DNA of 64,000 nt from JAGLOK01 sp963677605 (lineage in GTDB: Bacteria; Bacillota; Clostridia; Christensenellales; UMGS416), in the NCBI GenBank assembly GCA_963677605.2, contig CAXXDX010000006.1, forward strand, positions 992,001-1,056,000. The letters are read 5' to 3'. Both the position numbers and the translations under genes were made by a program. Positions 53,301 to 62,325 of this stretch are shown here, in pieces. The stretch's first letter is position 1, and each line of letters starts with the position of its first letter. Below the pieces are notes generated by a model that saw nothing but the letters and a program-made list of their open reading frames with translations, was not told the DNA's origin and did no database searches.

Positions 53301-53942
53301 CTATTCATCTTTTAAAACTTCATCCTTGAGCTTTATATACTCCTGAAGGCACACTGGCAGATATTCTATATGAGCACTGTTATCTATCGCTACCTGCTCA
53401 CCTTCAAATATAGGCACTCCATCAACTTTTCGAAGTATCATAGTAGCCTTTTTCGGTTTGTCTGAAAGATGGCATATGGCTCTTGTCGTGACTTCTTCTA
53501 TATCCTGTGCCAGTGCAAACAGATACGAGCTTCCCACCCACGGTTCACCGAAAGCATCTGTTTTAAGTCCGAAACATATAACAGGCAAATCAAGATAAGT
53601 CACAGCTCTTGCAAGCTCCCACACATTGTCCTTGCTTAAAAACTGCGCTTCATCAATAAGAACAACCGAAATCGGGTTTCCGTCATCTCTGCTTTTATTG
53701 ATTTCCTTTTTCAGTCTGTCAAAAAGCCATCCTTTTTCAGGCTTAATAAGAAAATCACATTTACGGCTAATCAAGCCGTCTTCCAAACGCGAAGATACAT
53801 AGTCTTCCTGCTTTGTATCAACAGACGGCTTTAAACACAGTATTTTTTTGCCGTTGTTATGCTCATAGTCGTATGCAATCTGCAAAAGCTGTGTGGATTT
53901 TCCAGCATTCATCACAGCAAATCTAAAATATAGTTTGGCCAT
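53301..53942 (-). CDS. tdk: Thymidine kinase Tdk
   Basis: A 213-residue type II thymidine kinase of the E. coli-like clade, salvaging thymidine to dTMP. The P-loop is MNAGKST (residues 11-17), the catalytic Glu98 lies in LIDEAQFL, and the base-binding lasso contains DGVPIFEGEQV. The C-terminal zinc lobe is reduced: the first CxxC reads Cys157-His-Leu-Ser160 and the second pair Cys198-Leu-Gln-Glu201, so only one cysteine of each pair remains. It is probably a single-gene unit. Confidence 0.94.
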   Translation of the reverse strand: MAKLYFRFAVMNAGKSTQLLQIAYDYEHNNGKKILCLKPSVDTKQEDYVSSRLEDGLISRKCDFLIKPEKGWLFDRLKKEINKSRDDGNPISVVLIDEAQFLSKDNVWELARAVTYLDLPVICFGLKTDAFGEPWVGSSYLFALAQDIEEVTTRAICHLSDKPKKATMILRKVDGVPIFEGEQVAIDNSAHIEYLPVCLQEYIKLKDEVLKDE

Positions 53943-54020
53943 TTTTCTCTCCCCAAATAATAAAACTTTTATCTAGATAATATTATCTCTCTATTTTTTA
54001 TTCTAATTTCCTTATGGATA

Positions 54021-55277
54021 TCAGTCAACTACAATGTTGGTTTCATCAAGAATTACATTGACAATCTGACCAATCTTATCAGCACCATCTTTAACACCAA
54101 CTCTTATATATTCACCGCTATATCCTTGTGCATCATTCCCATATGCCGTTTCAAGCAATACAGATACCTTTTGCCCATACATGCTTTTAAAGTACTCAAG
54201 CCTGGACTCATCAGCAGCTTTTTGCATGATGCTAGCCCGATTTGTTTTAACTCGCTTGGCAATCTGCCCTTTAAGCTTCTGAGCAGGAGTTCCTGGCCGC
54301 ACAGAAAAAGGAAACACATGAACTTTTGCAAACCCTATAGATTTAACAAATTCTAAACTCTTATTAAAACGCTCCTCATTTTCCTGCGGAAAGCCTACTA
54401 TTATGTCAGTTGATATTGCTGCATGCGGCATGCTTTTTCGAATTCTAAAAACATCGTCCATATATTGCTCTGCTGTATATTTTCTGCCCATTAGCTTAAG
54501 CGTTTCATTGCATCCGCTTTGTAGCGATATGTGAAAGTGCCTGCATATTCTTTCATTGCATGAAAGCAGATCAAGAAAACTCTCCGTAAAAAGTCCGGGA
54601 TCAAGCGAACCCAAACGAACTCTTAACACTCCGCTGTCCAGCACAGCCCTTACAGCATCGCTTATAGTATATCCTGTGTCTTTTCCGAAAGAAGCAATAT
54701 TTGTCCCCGTCAAAACTATCTCTTTATATCTGTTTTTAACCAGGCGCAAAGCTTCAGCTTTTATATCATTCAGCGTTCTTGAGCGTGCATTTCCACGAAG
54801 AGGTGCTATCACACAATATGTGCAGTGGTTGTCGCATCCCTCCTGAATTTTCATTAGCGCTCGTGTAGTGTCAAAAGAGCTTACCATAAGCTCTTCGTAG
54901 TTTGTGTGGCTTACGTCCTCCACAGCAGACACTCGTTCGCCTAAATACTCTTCTACAAGCTTAAGTACTTCGCCTCTTCTGCTTGTGCCAATAGCAATAT
55001 CAGCACCTAAATCCAGCATAGCTGAAGAGTCTCTTTGGCTTAAACAACCGCATACAACCACCACTGAGTCATCGCTCATCGTTGCTTTTCGTATATATTG
55101 GCGTGATTTTTTGTCTGCAACAGCAGTTACAGAGCATGTATTAATAAGATAAACATCAGCCTTTTCATTAAAATTAACTACCTCATATCCGGCATTAATG
55201 AACTGCTCAAGCATCGCCTGTGTATCATATTGATTTGTTTTACAGCCCAAAGTATGAGCCGCTATCTTTTTAACCAT
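54021..55277 (-). CDS. mtaB: tRNA t6A37 methylthiotransferase MtaB
   Basis: A 418-residue radical SAM enzyme that adds a methylthio group to t6A at position 37 of ANN-decoding tRNAs. The N-terminal cluster cysteines are Cys12 (LGCKTNQYD), Cys48 and Cys78; the radical SAM triad is Cys148, Cys152 and Cys155 in EGCDNHCTYC; a TRAM domain ends the protein. The HTLGCKTNQ start distinguishes MtaB from MiaB and RimO. The ATG at 55277 overlaps the prmA stop by 8 bases, so the two are coupled. Confidence 0.95.
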   Translation of the reverse strand: MVKKIAAHTLGCKTNQYDTQAMLEQFINAGYEVVNFNEKADVYLINTCSVTAVADKKSRQYIRKATMSDDSVVVVCGCLSQRDSSAMLDLGADIAIGTSRRGEVLKLVEEYLGERVSAVEDVSHTNYEELMVSSFDTTRALMKIQEGCDNHCTYCVIAPLRGNARSRTLNDIKAEALRLVKNRYKEIVLTGTNIASFGKDTGYTISDAVRAVLDSGVLRVRLGSLDPGLFTESFLDLLSCNERICRHFHISLQSGCNETLKLMGRKYTAEQYMDDVFRIRKSMPHAAISTDIIVGFPQENEERFNKSLEFVKSIGFAKVHVFPFSVRPGTPAQKLKGQIAKRVKTNRASIMQKAADESRLEYFKSMYGQKVSVLLETAYGNDAQGYSGEYIRVGVKDGADKIGQIVNVILDETNIVVD

Positions 55278-56202
55278 TTTTAACCGCCGCGAATGCACAC
55301 CACTCGCCCATTTCTTTTTTATCTGTTATTTGAAAACCCGCACGCTCTATTGCATCAGCCGTTTCCTGCGCTCGTTCTTTTATTATCCCCGATGATATAA
55401 ATACTCCTCCATATTTGGTCTTCGAAAATGCGTCTTCTGCAAATAAGATTATAATATCAGCTATTATGTTGGCTATTATCATATCCGCGCTCTTTTCTTC
55501 GCTTTTAAGCAAATCCCCAGTTTTTGTCTCTATCCTGCCTTGAAGCGAATTAAGCTCAATGTTGTGCGCTGCTACGTCAGCCGCTACACTATCGCGGTCA
55601 ATAGCCAATGCATCCTTTGCTCCTAGCTTTACTGCTGCAACCGCCAATATACCGGTACCGCATCCGACATCATATACAAAGGAGTCTTTCCTAATATATT
55701 TTTCAATAAGTTCCATACACATATAGGTTGTTTCGTGTGTACCGTTACCAAAAGCCATACCGGGATCCAGAACTATTTCTTCTCTTGATGTTTCTTTTGC
55801 CTCTTCCCAATATGGACGCACATAAAGCTTTTCTCCCACATTAAAAGGTTTATAATACTTTTTCCACTCATTCTTCCAGTCTTCATCATCAACAAAGCTC
55901 CATGTATATTCCAAAGAGCCTAAATCAAAGTCAGCAAACTCTGTTAATCCTTTAATTTTTGTGCGTATCATTTCAGCCGTGTCATCCTCTTTTTCGCCCA
56001 AATAAGCTGTGACCGTCACATAGTCAGGCATTTTTGCTATGCGCTTTTCATCAACATAATCCCATTCTCCCTTTACGTTGTCTTGGAGAAAATCCGCTTT
56101 ATCTGATATCACGCATCCTTGCGCGCCCATCATGTCATATACTGCCGAAACCATCTCAGCTCCGGCCGTTGTCGTCTTGGTTGTTATTTCAATAAATTTC
56201 AT
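55270..56202 (-). CDS. prmA: Ribosomal protein L11 methyltransferase PrmA
   Basis: A 310-residue class I SAM methyltransferase that trimethylates ribosomal protein L11. The substrate-recognition domain (about 1-110) is followed by the SAM site VYDVGCGTGILAVAAVKLGA and the NIIADI loop (here IIANIIADI). I start at the ATG at 56202 (MKFIEITTKTTT) behind GAGAGG; the frame is open further upstream without a binding site. The dnaJ-prmA-mtaB neighbourhood is typical of Clostridia. Confidence 0.95.
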   Translation of the reverse strand: MKFIEITTKTTTAGAEMVSAVYDMMGAQGCVISDKADFLQDNVKGEWDYVDEKRIAKMPDYVTVTAYLGEKEDDTAEMIRTKIKGLTEFADFDLGSLEYTWSFVDDEDWKNEWKKYYKPFNVGEKLYVRPYWEEAKETSREEIVLDPGMAFGNGTHETTYMCMELIEKYIRKDSFVYDVGCGTGILAVAAVKLGAKDALAIDRDSVAADVAAHNIELNSLQGRIETKTGDLLKSEEKSADMIIANIIADIIILFAEDAFSKTKYGGVFISSGIIKERAQETADAIERAGFQITDKKEMGEWCAFAAVKNG

Positions 56203-56271
56203 TTTTAATTTTACCTCTCTCGGTTTTATTGCAACACTAAAACCGAAGTGCTGTGTCACATGATATTGCAT

Positions 56272-56877
56272 CTAATAAATGTAACTGATTTTCGGTTTTT
56301 CGCTTTTTGCGATATTAAGTTTTTCAAACTCGTACAGAAATGTTATTACTGCACCAAATATCAATGTAAGCAGTTCACTGTCTTTGATTATTCCCACCGT
56401 CTGATAGTATATCTCTTTCTCACCCGTAACATCTCTCGTCTCTTTTCTTCCTCGCGTTTTTTTAGTATAAAAATACAAGCGTTTAATAGAAAGCAGCATT
56501 TCTCTTAATCTGTCATTCTTAAATATTTCTTTGACCGTATTTTGGTCTATACTCCGTATCGCAACAGCTTCATCGAAATCAACTATCCCAGTCTCCGCAT
56601 AGCTGCGTCCCAGAGCTTTTGCAAGCTTAGTAAATATCGTGCGTCTAAAAAGCTTAAAATCAAAATCATTATCGGCAGCATAAATCGCACGAATGCGTGT
56701 ATAGGTAGTGGAGCTTTTACCGGTGGATACAGTATATGTATCCATTACAATCTCCCAAAACTTATATTCAAGACGCACTTTTACTCCTTTAAATCCGCCT
56801 TGGTCTATAAACTCTGCTCCCATGCTGCCGGCAAATGCCTGCCACGCCTCTTTTTTATTTTGACCGAATATACCCAT
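56272..56877 (-). CDS. Conserved-looking hypothetical protein between dnaJ and prmA
   Basis: A 201-residue protein I do not recognise. It is soluble-looking with one moderately hydrophobic stretch near the C-terminus (LLTLIFGAVITFLYEFEKL, about residues 168-186) that could anchor it to the membrane. It begins MGIFGQNKKEAWQAF and has an aromatic-rich middle. Codon use matches its neighbours and the frame fills the gap between dnaJ and prmA, so it is likely real. No function is proposed. Confidence 0.75.
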   Translation of the reverse strand: MGIFGQNKKEAWQAFAGSMGAEFIDQGGFKGVKVRLEYKFWEIVMDTYTVSTGKSSTTYTRIRAIYAADNDFDFKLFRRTIFTKLAKALGRSYAETGIVDFDEAVAIRSIDQNTVKEIFKNDRLREMLLSIKRLYFYTKKTRGRKETRDVTGEKEIYYQTVGIIKDSELLTLIFGAVITFLYEFEKLNIAKSEKPKISYIY

Positions 56878-56933
56878 TTATTAATCCTCATACGTTTTCT
56901 TTAATTCTACTATAACTACCGAAATGCTTCAAC

Positions 56934-56961
56934 AAAACCAAAAGCGCCTACTAAGGCGCTT
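56934..56961 (-). terminator. Terminator after dnaJ
   Basis: AAGCGCC (56942-56948) pairs with GGCGCTT (56955-56961) around a 6-base loop, followed on the minus strand by an interrupted T-run (TGGTTTTG). It lies about 60 bases after the dnaJ stop. Confidence 0.65.
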
Positions 56962-57022
56962 CGCTTTTAATCATTTGATTTAATCGTTAGTTTCATTGTA
57001 TCGAAGAGAGGTACACAGTGCC

Positions 57023-58138
57023 CTACGAGACCATTTCATCGTACGCTTTTTTCTCTTTGTAATTTTTTTCGCTGGTCATCTTCTCAAATTCCTCAAGTGC
57101 CTGCTTTTGCTTTTTGCTTAGCTTTTTCGGAACTTCGACATTGAGTTTAATGTATAAATCACCGAATCTTGATGAATTCAAGTGCTGTATTCCCTTGCCC
57201 TTAAGGCGCAAAACAGTGCCCGGCTGAGTTCCCTCCGGTACACTATACTTCGCCTTACCTTTAAGCAACGGAGCTTCAAGCTCAGCCCCAAGAACAGCCT
57301 GAGACAAAGTTATTGGCACTTCAAGCACCAAATCATACCCATCTCGCTTAAAGAACTTGTGAGGCGCTACATTAACCCGTATATATAAATCACCCGAAGG
57401 GCCGCCGTTTATTCCGGCTTCGCCCTGTCCTCTGAGCGGTATCTGCTGGCCGGTTGAAATTCCTGCCGGAATGTTAACAGACAAAGTTCTCTTTTTAGTT
57501 TCTTTTCCGGTTCCTCCGCAGTATCCGCAGCGTACTTTGATTTTCTTTCCTGTGCCATGACATACATTACATGTATGAGTAGTCTGAACTCGCCCTAAAA
57601 GCGTCTGTTGGAAAGAGCGCACCTGTCCTGTTCCATTACATTCAGAGCAAGTCTCAAGTTCTGTGCCGTCTTTTGCACCGGTGCCTTTGCAGTGTTCGCA
57701 GTTTTCAGTTCGTGATACATTCACATCTTTTTTCACACCAAACGCAGCTTCATCAAATGTAATCCGTATGTCATACCTAAGATTAGCTCCCTGCTGAGGC
57801 GCATTCCTGCGTCTTGTCGAACCGCCAAAGCCACCACCGAAAAAGCTCTCGAATATATCTTCGAATCCGCCAAAACCTTGTCCGCCGAATCCGCCTCCGC
57901 CAAAGCCCTGCTGTCCCGCCGTGTGACCAAACTGATCATACTGAGAACGCTTTGTGCTGTCAGAAAGCACCTCATATGCTTCACTGGCTTCTTTAAACTT
58001 TGCCTCTGCACCTTCATCATGCTTGTTAACATCAGGATGATATTGTTTAGCAAGCTTGCGATATGCAGACTTTATAGTTGCCTCATCCGCGTCACGGCTT
58101 ACACCTAAAACTTCATAATAATCTCTTTTTTCTGCCAA
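57023..58138 (-). CDS. dnaJ: Chaperone DnaJ
   Basis: A 371-residue type I Hsp40 that delivers substrates to DnaK and stimulates its ATPase. The J domain has HPD at residues 34-36, then a Gly/Phe-rich linker (about 74-110), four zinc-finger repeats (CEHCKGTG, CSECNGTG, CNVCHGTG, CGYCGGTG) and the C-terminal substrate domains. It is the last gene of the heat-shock cluster, separated from dnaK by 334 bases. Confidence 0.98.
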   Translation of the reverse strand: MAEKRDYYEVLGVSRDADEATIKSAYRKLAKQYHPDVNKHDEGAEAKFKEASEAYEVLSDSTKRSQYDQFGHTAGQQGFGGGGFGGQGFGGFEDIFESFFGGGFGGSTRRRNAPQQGANLRYDIRITFDEAAFGVKKDVNVSRTENCEHCKGTGAKDGTELETCSECNGTGQVRSFQQTLLGRVQTTHTCNVCHGTGKKIKVRCGYCGGTGKETKKRTLSVNIPAGISTGQQIPLRGQGEAGINGGPSGDLYIRVNVAPHKFFKRDGYDLVLEVPITLSQAVLGAELEAPLLKGKAKYSVPEGTQPGTVLRLKGKGIQHLNSSRFGDLYIKLNVEVPKKLSKKQKQALEEFEKMTSEKNYKEKKAYDEMVS

Positions 58139-58472
58139 AACAAAAACCTCTGTTTATTTCGATGATAATTTAAATTCTCATCTGTTGTATCGCACTATGC
58201 TAACATGCAAAATGCTTTATATCAAGCATAGCGCCTGTGTCGTATCCTAAACGCCATTAAACGCAGGCTGGAATCCCAGCCTACGTAAAATGAATTAATC
58301 TTTTCTAATATTACCTTCTAGAGTGTTCAAAAGTGCTGGAAGACTTTGAGGTTTTGTTTGAAGAATTAGGGAGCGTATCAAGTAATACGCGACCGAAATT
58401 CAAGAACAGAAGCTCAGAGTATAACAGTGCTTTTGAGCGCTCGAACTATTACGGTGCTTTTAGATGCTCGTA
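58139..58472. other. Intergenic region between dnaK and dnaJ with hairpins and a tandem repeat
   Basis: No gene is seen. Structures include a hairpin at 58261-58286 (ACGCAGGCTGG stem, one mismatch), a small one at 58373-58390 (GCGTAT stem) and two imperfect tandem copies of about 26 bases (58426-58451 and 58452-58477) built on GTGCTTTT and GCTCG; the second overlaps the dnaK stop. The spacing suggests dnaJ may have its own promoter or be separated by RNA processing. Confidence 0.55.
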
Positions 58473-60323
58473 TTATTCGTCGTCGACTACTTCATAATCA
58501 GCATCCACAACATCATCGTCAGCTCCGCCGCCCTGCGCGCCTGCATCCGGGCCTGCACCCTGTGCATCCTGTGCTTGTTGAGCTTGAGCTGCCTGCTGCT
58601 GATAAACTTTTCCGAAGATTTCCTGAGAAACAGTGGAAAGTTTTTCTGTAGCTGCTTTGATAGCTTCCAAATCCTCGCCGTCTTTTACAGCCTTAAGGTT
58701 GTCGATTTCCGGCTGGATTTTTGCCTTGTCATCATCAGTAAGATTAGCTTCCATGTCTTTCATAGCCTTCTCAGTAGTATATACCATCTGATCAGCAGTG
58801 TTTTTAACATCAATAGCTTCTTTCTGCTTTTTGTCAGCTTCTGCATATTGCTCAGCTTCGCGTACTGCTTTGTCGATGTCATCATCGGAAAGGTTTGAAG
58901 AAGCAGTGATTACAACTTTTTGCTCGTTGCCTGTTCCAAGGTCTTTAGCTGAAACGTGAACGATACCGTTTGCGTCAATGTCGAATGTAACTTCTATCTG
59001 TGGAACTCCGCGTGGAGCAGGTGCGATTCCTGAAAGTTGGAATCTTCCGAGTGTTTTGTTGCCCGAAGCCATCTCGCGCTCACCCTGAAGAACATGTACA
59101 TCAACTGAAGGTTGGTTATCAGCAGCAGTCGAGAACACCTGGCTCTTTCTTGTAGGAATTGTAGTGTTGCGTTCAATAAGCTTTGTAAACACTCCGCCTA
59201 ATGTTTCAATACCGAGTGAAAGAGGTGTAACATCGAGAAGCAATACGTCTTTAACGTCTCCGCCGAGAACGCCGCCCTGAATAGCAGCTCCGACCGCTAC
59301 ACATTCATCTGGGTTAATTCCTTTATAAGGATCTTTGCCTGTGATGCGTTTAACAGCTTCCTGAACAGCTGGTATACGTGTTGATCCGCCAACAAGGATT
59401 ATACGGTCAACCTGTGATGCGTTAAGCCCTGCGTCATCCAACGCTTTCTTTGTCGGGCCTACGGTCTTTTCTACAAGATCAGCTGTAAGTTCATTGAACT
59501 TCGCACGTGAAAGAGTAAGGTCCAAATGTTTAGGGCCAGTCGCGTCAGCTGTAATGAACGGAAGGTTAATGCTTGTCTGCATAACGCCTGAAAGCTCAAT
59601 TTTTGCTTTCTCAGCCGCTTCTTTCAAGCGCTGAAGCGCCATACGGTCAGCAGTTAAGTCTATGCCGTTGCTCTTTTTAAATTCAGCAGCCAGCCAGTCG
59701 ATTACTTTCTGGTCAAAGTCATCTCCGCCTAAACGGTTGTTACCATTTGTTGCGAGAACTTCAAAAACGCCGTCTCCTATTTCAAGAAGTGATACGTCAA
59801 AAGTACCGCCGCCCAAATCGTATACAAGTATCTTCTGGTTGTGCTCTTTGTCCAAGCCGTAAGCAAGCGCTGCTGCAGTCGGCTCGTTTATTATGCGAAG
59901 AACTTCAAGCCCTGCGATTTTGCCTGCGTCCTTTGTTGCCTGACGCTGTGAGTCCGAGAAATATGCAGGAACTGTTATAACAGCCTGAGAAACTGTCTCT
60001 CCGAGATATGATTCCGCATCAGCTTTAAGCTTCTGGAGAATGAAAGCCGACACTTCCTGCGGGCTGTAATCCTGTCCGTTAGCTTTTGCCTTATAATTCG
60101 TTCCCATTTCTCGCTTAATTGACATTATAGTGTTATCAGGGTTTGTAATAGCCTGACGTTTTGCAACCTGTCCTACAAGGCGTTCGCCCTCTTTTGTAAA
60201 GCCTACTATGGAAGGTGTTGTTCTTCCGCCTTCAGCGTTTGGGATAACTGTTGGTTCGCCGCCTTCTAAAACCGCGACGCATGAGTTTGTTGTTCCTAAA
60301 TCGATTCCAATTATTTTAGCCAT
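58473..60323 (-). CDS. dnaK: Chaperone DnaK (Hsp70)
   Basis: A 616-residue Hsp70 of normal length. The nucleotide domain opens IIGIDLGTTNSCVAVLEGG and has VYDLGGGTFDVSLLEIGDG and ILVGGSTRIPAVQE; the substrate domain has LLDVTPLSLGIETLGG; the C-terminal lid ends in an acidic VDADYEVVDDE tail after a Gly/Ala/Gln-rich stretch. It lies 56 bases after grpE and is under the CIRCE-controlled promoter ahead of hrcA. Confidence 0.98.
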   Translation of the reverse strand: MAKIIGIDLGTTNSCVAVLEGGEPTVIPNAEGGRTTPSIVGFTKEGERLVGQVAKRQAITNPDNTIMSIKREMGTNYKAKANGQDYSPQEVSAFILQKLKADAESYLGETVSQAVITVPAYFSDSQRQATKDAGKIAGLEVLRIINEPTAAALAYGLDKEHNQKILVYDLGGGTFDVSLLEIGDGVFEVLATNGNNRLGGDDFDQKVIDWLAAEFKKSNGIDLTADRMALQRLKEAAEKAKIELSGVMQTSINLPFITADATGPKHLDLTLSRAKFNELTADLVEKTVGPTKKALDDAGLNASQVDRIILVGGSTRIPAVQEAVKRITGKDPYKGINPDECVAVGAAIQGGVLGGDVKDVLLLDVTPLSLGIETLGGVFTKLIERNTTIPTRKSQVFSTAADNQPSVDVHVLQGEREMASGNKTLGRFQLSGIAPAPRGVPQIEVTFDIDANGIVHVSAKDLGTGNEQKVVITASSNLSDDDIDKAVREAEQYAEADKKQKEAIDVKNTADQMVYTTEKAMKDMEANLTDDDKAKIQPEIDNLKAVKDGEDLEAIKAATEKLSTVSQEIFGKVYQQQAAQAQQAQDAQGAGPDAGAQGGGADDDVVDADYEVVDDE

Positions 60324-60379
60324 TTATTTTGCCTCCGTTTATATTTTAAAGATAATAATCCTTTATTGCTTTTTATATT

Positions 60380-60943
60380 TTATTTTGCGACTTTTACCAT
60401 GCTGTGGCGTATAATACGTCCGCGCAATTTATATCCTTTTTGGAATACTTCCATAACTGTATCCTCTGGATAATCATCGTCCGCCTCGCCCTGCATCACT
60501 GCATGGTGGAAGTTCGGATCAAACTGCTCGCCTTCAGCACGGATCTCTTCAAGCCCCAAGCTCTCCAGCACACCCAGCATCTGAGACACTGTCATCTGTA
60601 CACCTTCTTTTACTGCCTTTGTGCTTTCGTGATCTGCATCAACGTCAAGTGCGCGTTCCAAGTTGTCTATTACCGGAAGAAGTGCTGTCACAGCTTCTCT
60701 TACACCTTCATCCAAGCTGTCGGTTCTTAATGTCGCATTGCGCTTTTTGTAGTTTTCAAACTCAGCTCTTGTTCTTTGACAAAGCTCAAGATATGAATTC
60801 TTTTCAGCTTCAAGCTTTTTTACAATATCATCTGTGCTTTCAGCCTCAGCGTTAGCTTCATTTTCGATATTCCCAATCTCCGCTTCAACAATTTCTTCTG
60901 CTTCAGCTTCTTTTTTCTTGTTTTTCTTTTTGTCGTCAGCCAT
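60380..60943 (-). CDS. grpE: Nucleotide exchange factor GrpE
   Basis: A 187-residue cofactor that releases ADP from DnaK. A charged N-terminus (about 1-40) is followed by a long helix (KNSYLELCQRTRAEFENYKKR), a four-helix region with LLPVIDNLERAL and the beta-wing motif FDPNFHHAVM. It lies 25 bases after hrcA in the standard hrcA-grpE-dnaK order. Confidence 0.97.
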   Translation of the reverse strand: MADDKKKNKKKEAEAEEIVEAEIGNIENEANAEAESTDDIVKKLEAEKNSYLELCQRTRAEFENYKKRNATLRTDSLDEGVREAVTALLPVIDNLERALDVDADHESTKAVKEGVQMTVSQMLGVLESLGLEEIRAEGEQFDPNFHHAVMQGEADDDYPEDTVMEVFQKGYKLRGRIIRHSMVKVAK

Positions 60944-60968
60944 TTTTCACCATTCCTAATTTATTCAT

Positions 60969-62006
60969 TTATTCGCTTATATAAACACTCATAACTTTAC
61001 TTAAGTTATCGCTTACAATTTTCAGCGATTCCAGTATCCTCGCATAATCCATTCTCACCGGGCCTATAACGCCAACAGACCCTACAGGGCGTCCATGCAC
61101 CTTATATGGAGCAGTTATTACGCTCAGGTTGTTAAGCCATTCTTCTCCGCTCTCTTGTCCAATCGTAATCTTCGCATCATGGCGGAGGGCTTCTGTCATC
61201 ATCCGTTGAAGTCTTACCCTGTCCTGAAACAGTGTCCAGAACGTCTTTATGTCTTCAATCGATTCGTTCTCAGGATAAGAGAATGCATTACCGGCTCCTT
61301 CTATCACTACATCCGATCCGTCCGGCAGCAAAAGCGCATCGCTGATGCAATCTTCGATAGCACGGAAAACATCCGTGTCCATCAAAAAACTGTCTTGAGA
61401 TGTTCCTATCCTTGCGACATCGATGTCTGCAATAGACTGTCCGCGGAAACGTTCCGTCATCATCCTGGATATTGCGTTAAGGTCATGTTCTCCGACATTG
61501 TCCGGAACTCTTATAACCTTCTGTTTTACTCTTGCAGTAGAAGTTACTATAACCACCAGAGCAGCACCTTTAATCACTGGTATTATCTGAAGCCTTTTAA
61601 GCGTTGTTCTTCTCAGCTGCGGCACAAGTGCAATCGCAGGCTGTTTGGTCATTGCGCTGATGAGAGATGCACTCTGCTTCATAAGATTTTCCATGTCGCC
61701 TATATGACACATGTAAAAGCTGTTTACTGCGGCTTTTTCATCTTCTGAAACCGATTCATCTGTACTCATCAGCTCGTTGACATATATTCTAAAGGCTGCT
61801 TGTGCCGGCACTCTGCCTGCAGAGGTGTGAGGCTGGACAAGCAATCCCATTTCCTCTAGGTCACTCATTTCGTTGCGTATAGTCGCACTTGAAAGACCGT
61901 CTTCAAATTTTTTGGAAACCGTTCTGGAACCGACAGGAGATGCGGTCTTTATATAATCTTCTATAATGACCTTTAAGATAGCCAGTTTTCTTTCTGTCAA
62001 GTCCAT
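60969..62006 (-). CDS. hrcA: Heat-inducible transcription repressor HrcA
   Basis: A 345-residue repressor of class I heat-shock genes. The N-terminal winged helix has DYIKTASPVGSRTVSKK and SSATIRNEMSDLEEMGLL followed by QPHTSAGRVP, the family signature. A dimerisation and GAF-like region follows (VITAPYKVHGRPVGSVGVIGP near the end). The ATG at 62006 follows AGGAAGG; an upstream in-frame start would fall inside the CIRCE operator, so it is rejected. HrcA should bind that operator and repress its own operon. Confidence 0.97.
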   Translation of the reverse strand: MDLTERKLAILKVIIEDYIKTASPVGSRTVSKKFEDGLSSATIRNEMSDLEEMGLLVQPHTSAGRVPAQAAFRIYVNELMSTDESVSEDEKAAVNSFYMCHIGDMENLMKQSASLISAMTKQPAIALVPQLRRTTLKRLQIIPVIKGAALVVIVTSTARVKQKVIRVPDNVGEHDLNAISRMMTERFRGQSIADIDVARIGTSQDSFLMDTDVFRAIEDCISDALLLPDGSDVVIEGAGNAFSYPENESIEDIKTFWTLFQDRVRLQRMMTEALRHDAKITIGQESGEEWLNNLSVITAPYKVHGRPVGSVGVIGPVRMDYARILESLKIVSDNLSKVMSVYISE

Positions 62007-62020
62007 GCCTTCCTTTCTTG

Positions 62021-62047
62021 TTAGCACTCTTTAGCCTTGAGTGCTAA
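62021..62047 (-). promoter_or_regulatory. CIRCE operator (HrcA binding site)
   Basis: A perfect 9-bp inverted repeat TTAGCACTC (62021-62029) and GAGTGCTAA (62039-62047) with a 9-base spacer matches the CIRCE consensus. It lies 14 bases ahead of the hrcA start. Confidence 0.98.
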
Positions 62048-62058
62048 TCACTGTTTTA

Positions 62059-62087
62059 AAGATATCATTCAACCAGTATTTTGTCAA
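62059..62087 (-). promoter_or_regulatory. Sigma-A promoter of the hrcA-grpE-dnaK operon
   Basis: TTGACA (62082-62087) and TATCTT (62059-62064) on the minus strand with a 17-base spacer. Transcription would start just before or at the CIRCE element, the usual layout for HrcA control. Confidence 0.75.
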
Positions 62088-62212
62088 TAGCACAAACTCA
62101 AATTCATAATTATTTAATAAACTATTATATGGTATTACAGATAAAGCTATACCTGCTGATTAAAACCACGCCATTTATGAGTCTTTTAATGATTTACTGT
62201 GTAAAAATGGAT

Positions 62213-62241
62213 TTGATAAAAACTCGAAAATAAAGTATATT
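62213..62241 (+). promoter_or_regulatory. Possible promoter of icd
   Basis: TTGATA (62213-62218), a 17-base spacer and TATATT (62236-62241), about 85 bases before the icd start. The surroundings are AT-rich, so chance matches are possible. Confidence 0.45.
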
Positions 62242-62325
62242 ATATAATACTGATTGCACAGATGATTACATAGTCAAAAGCCGGTTTTCGGTTAATATAT
62301 TTTACTTTTCAGAGAGGAAAAACAA

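Noticed and set aside
61095..61748. 217-residue plus-strand frame opposite hrcA
   Set aside because: It is antisense to a clear HrcA coding sequence and shows no motif or binding site.
62021..62027. Longer HrcA start at 62027
   Set aside because: This start would lie inside the CIRCE operator and has no ribosome binding site; the ATG at 62006 has a good one.
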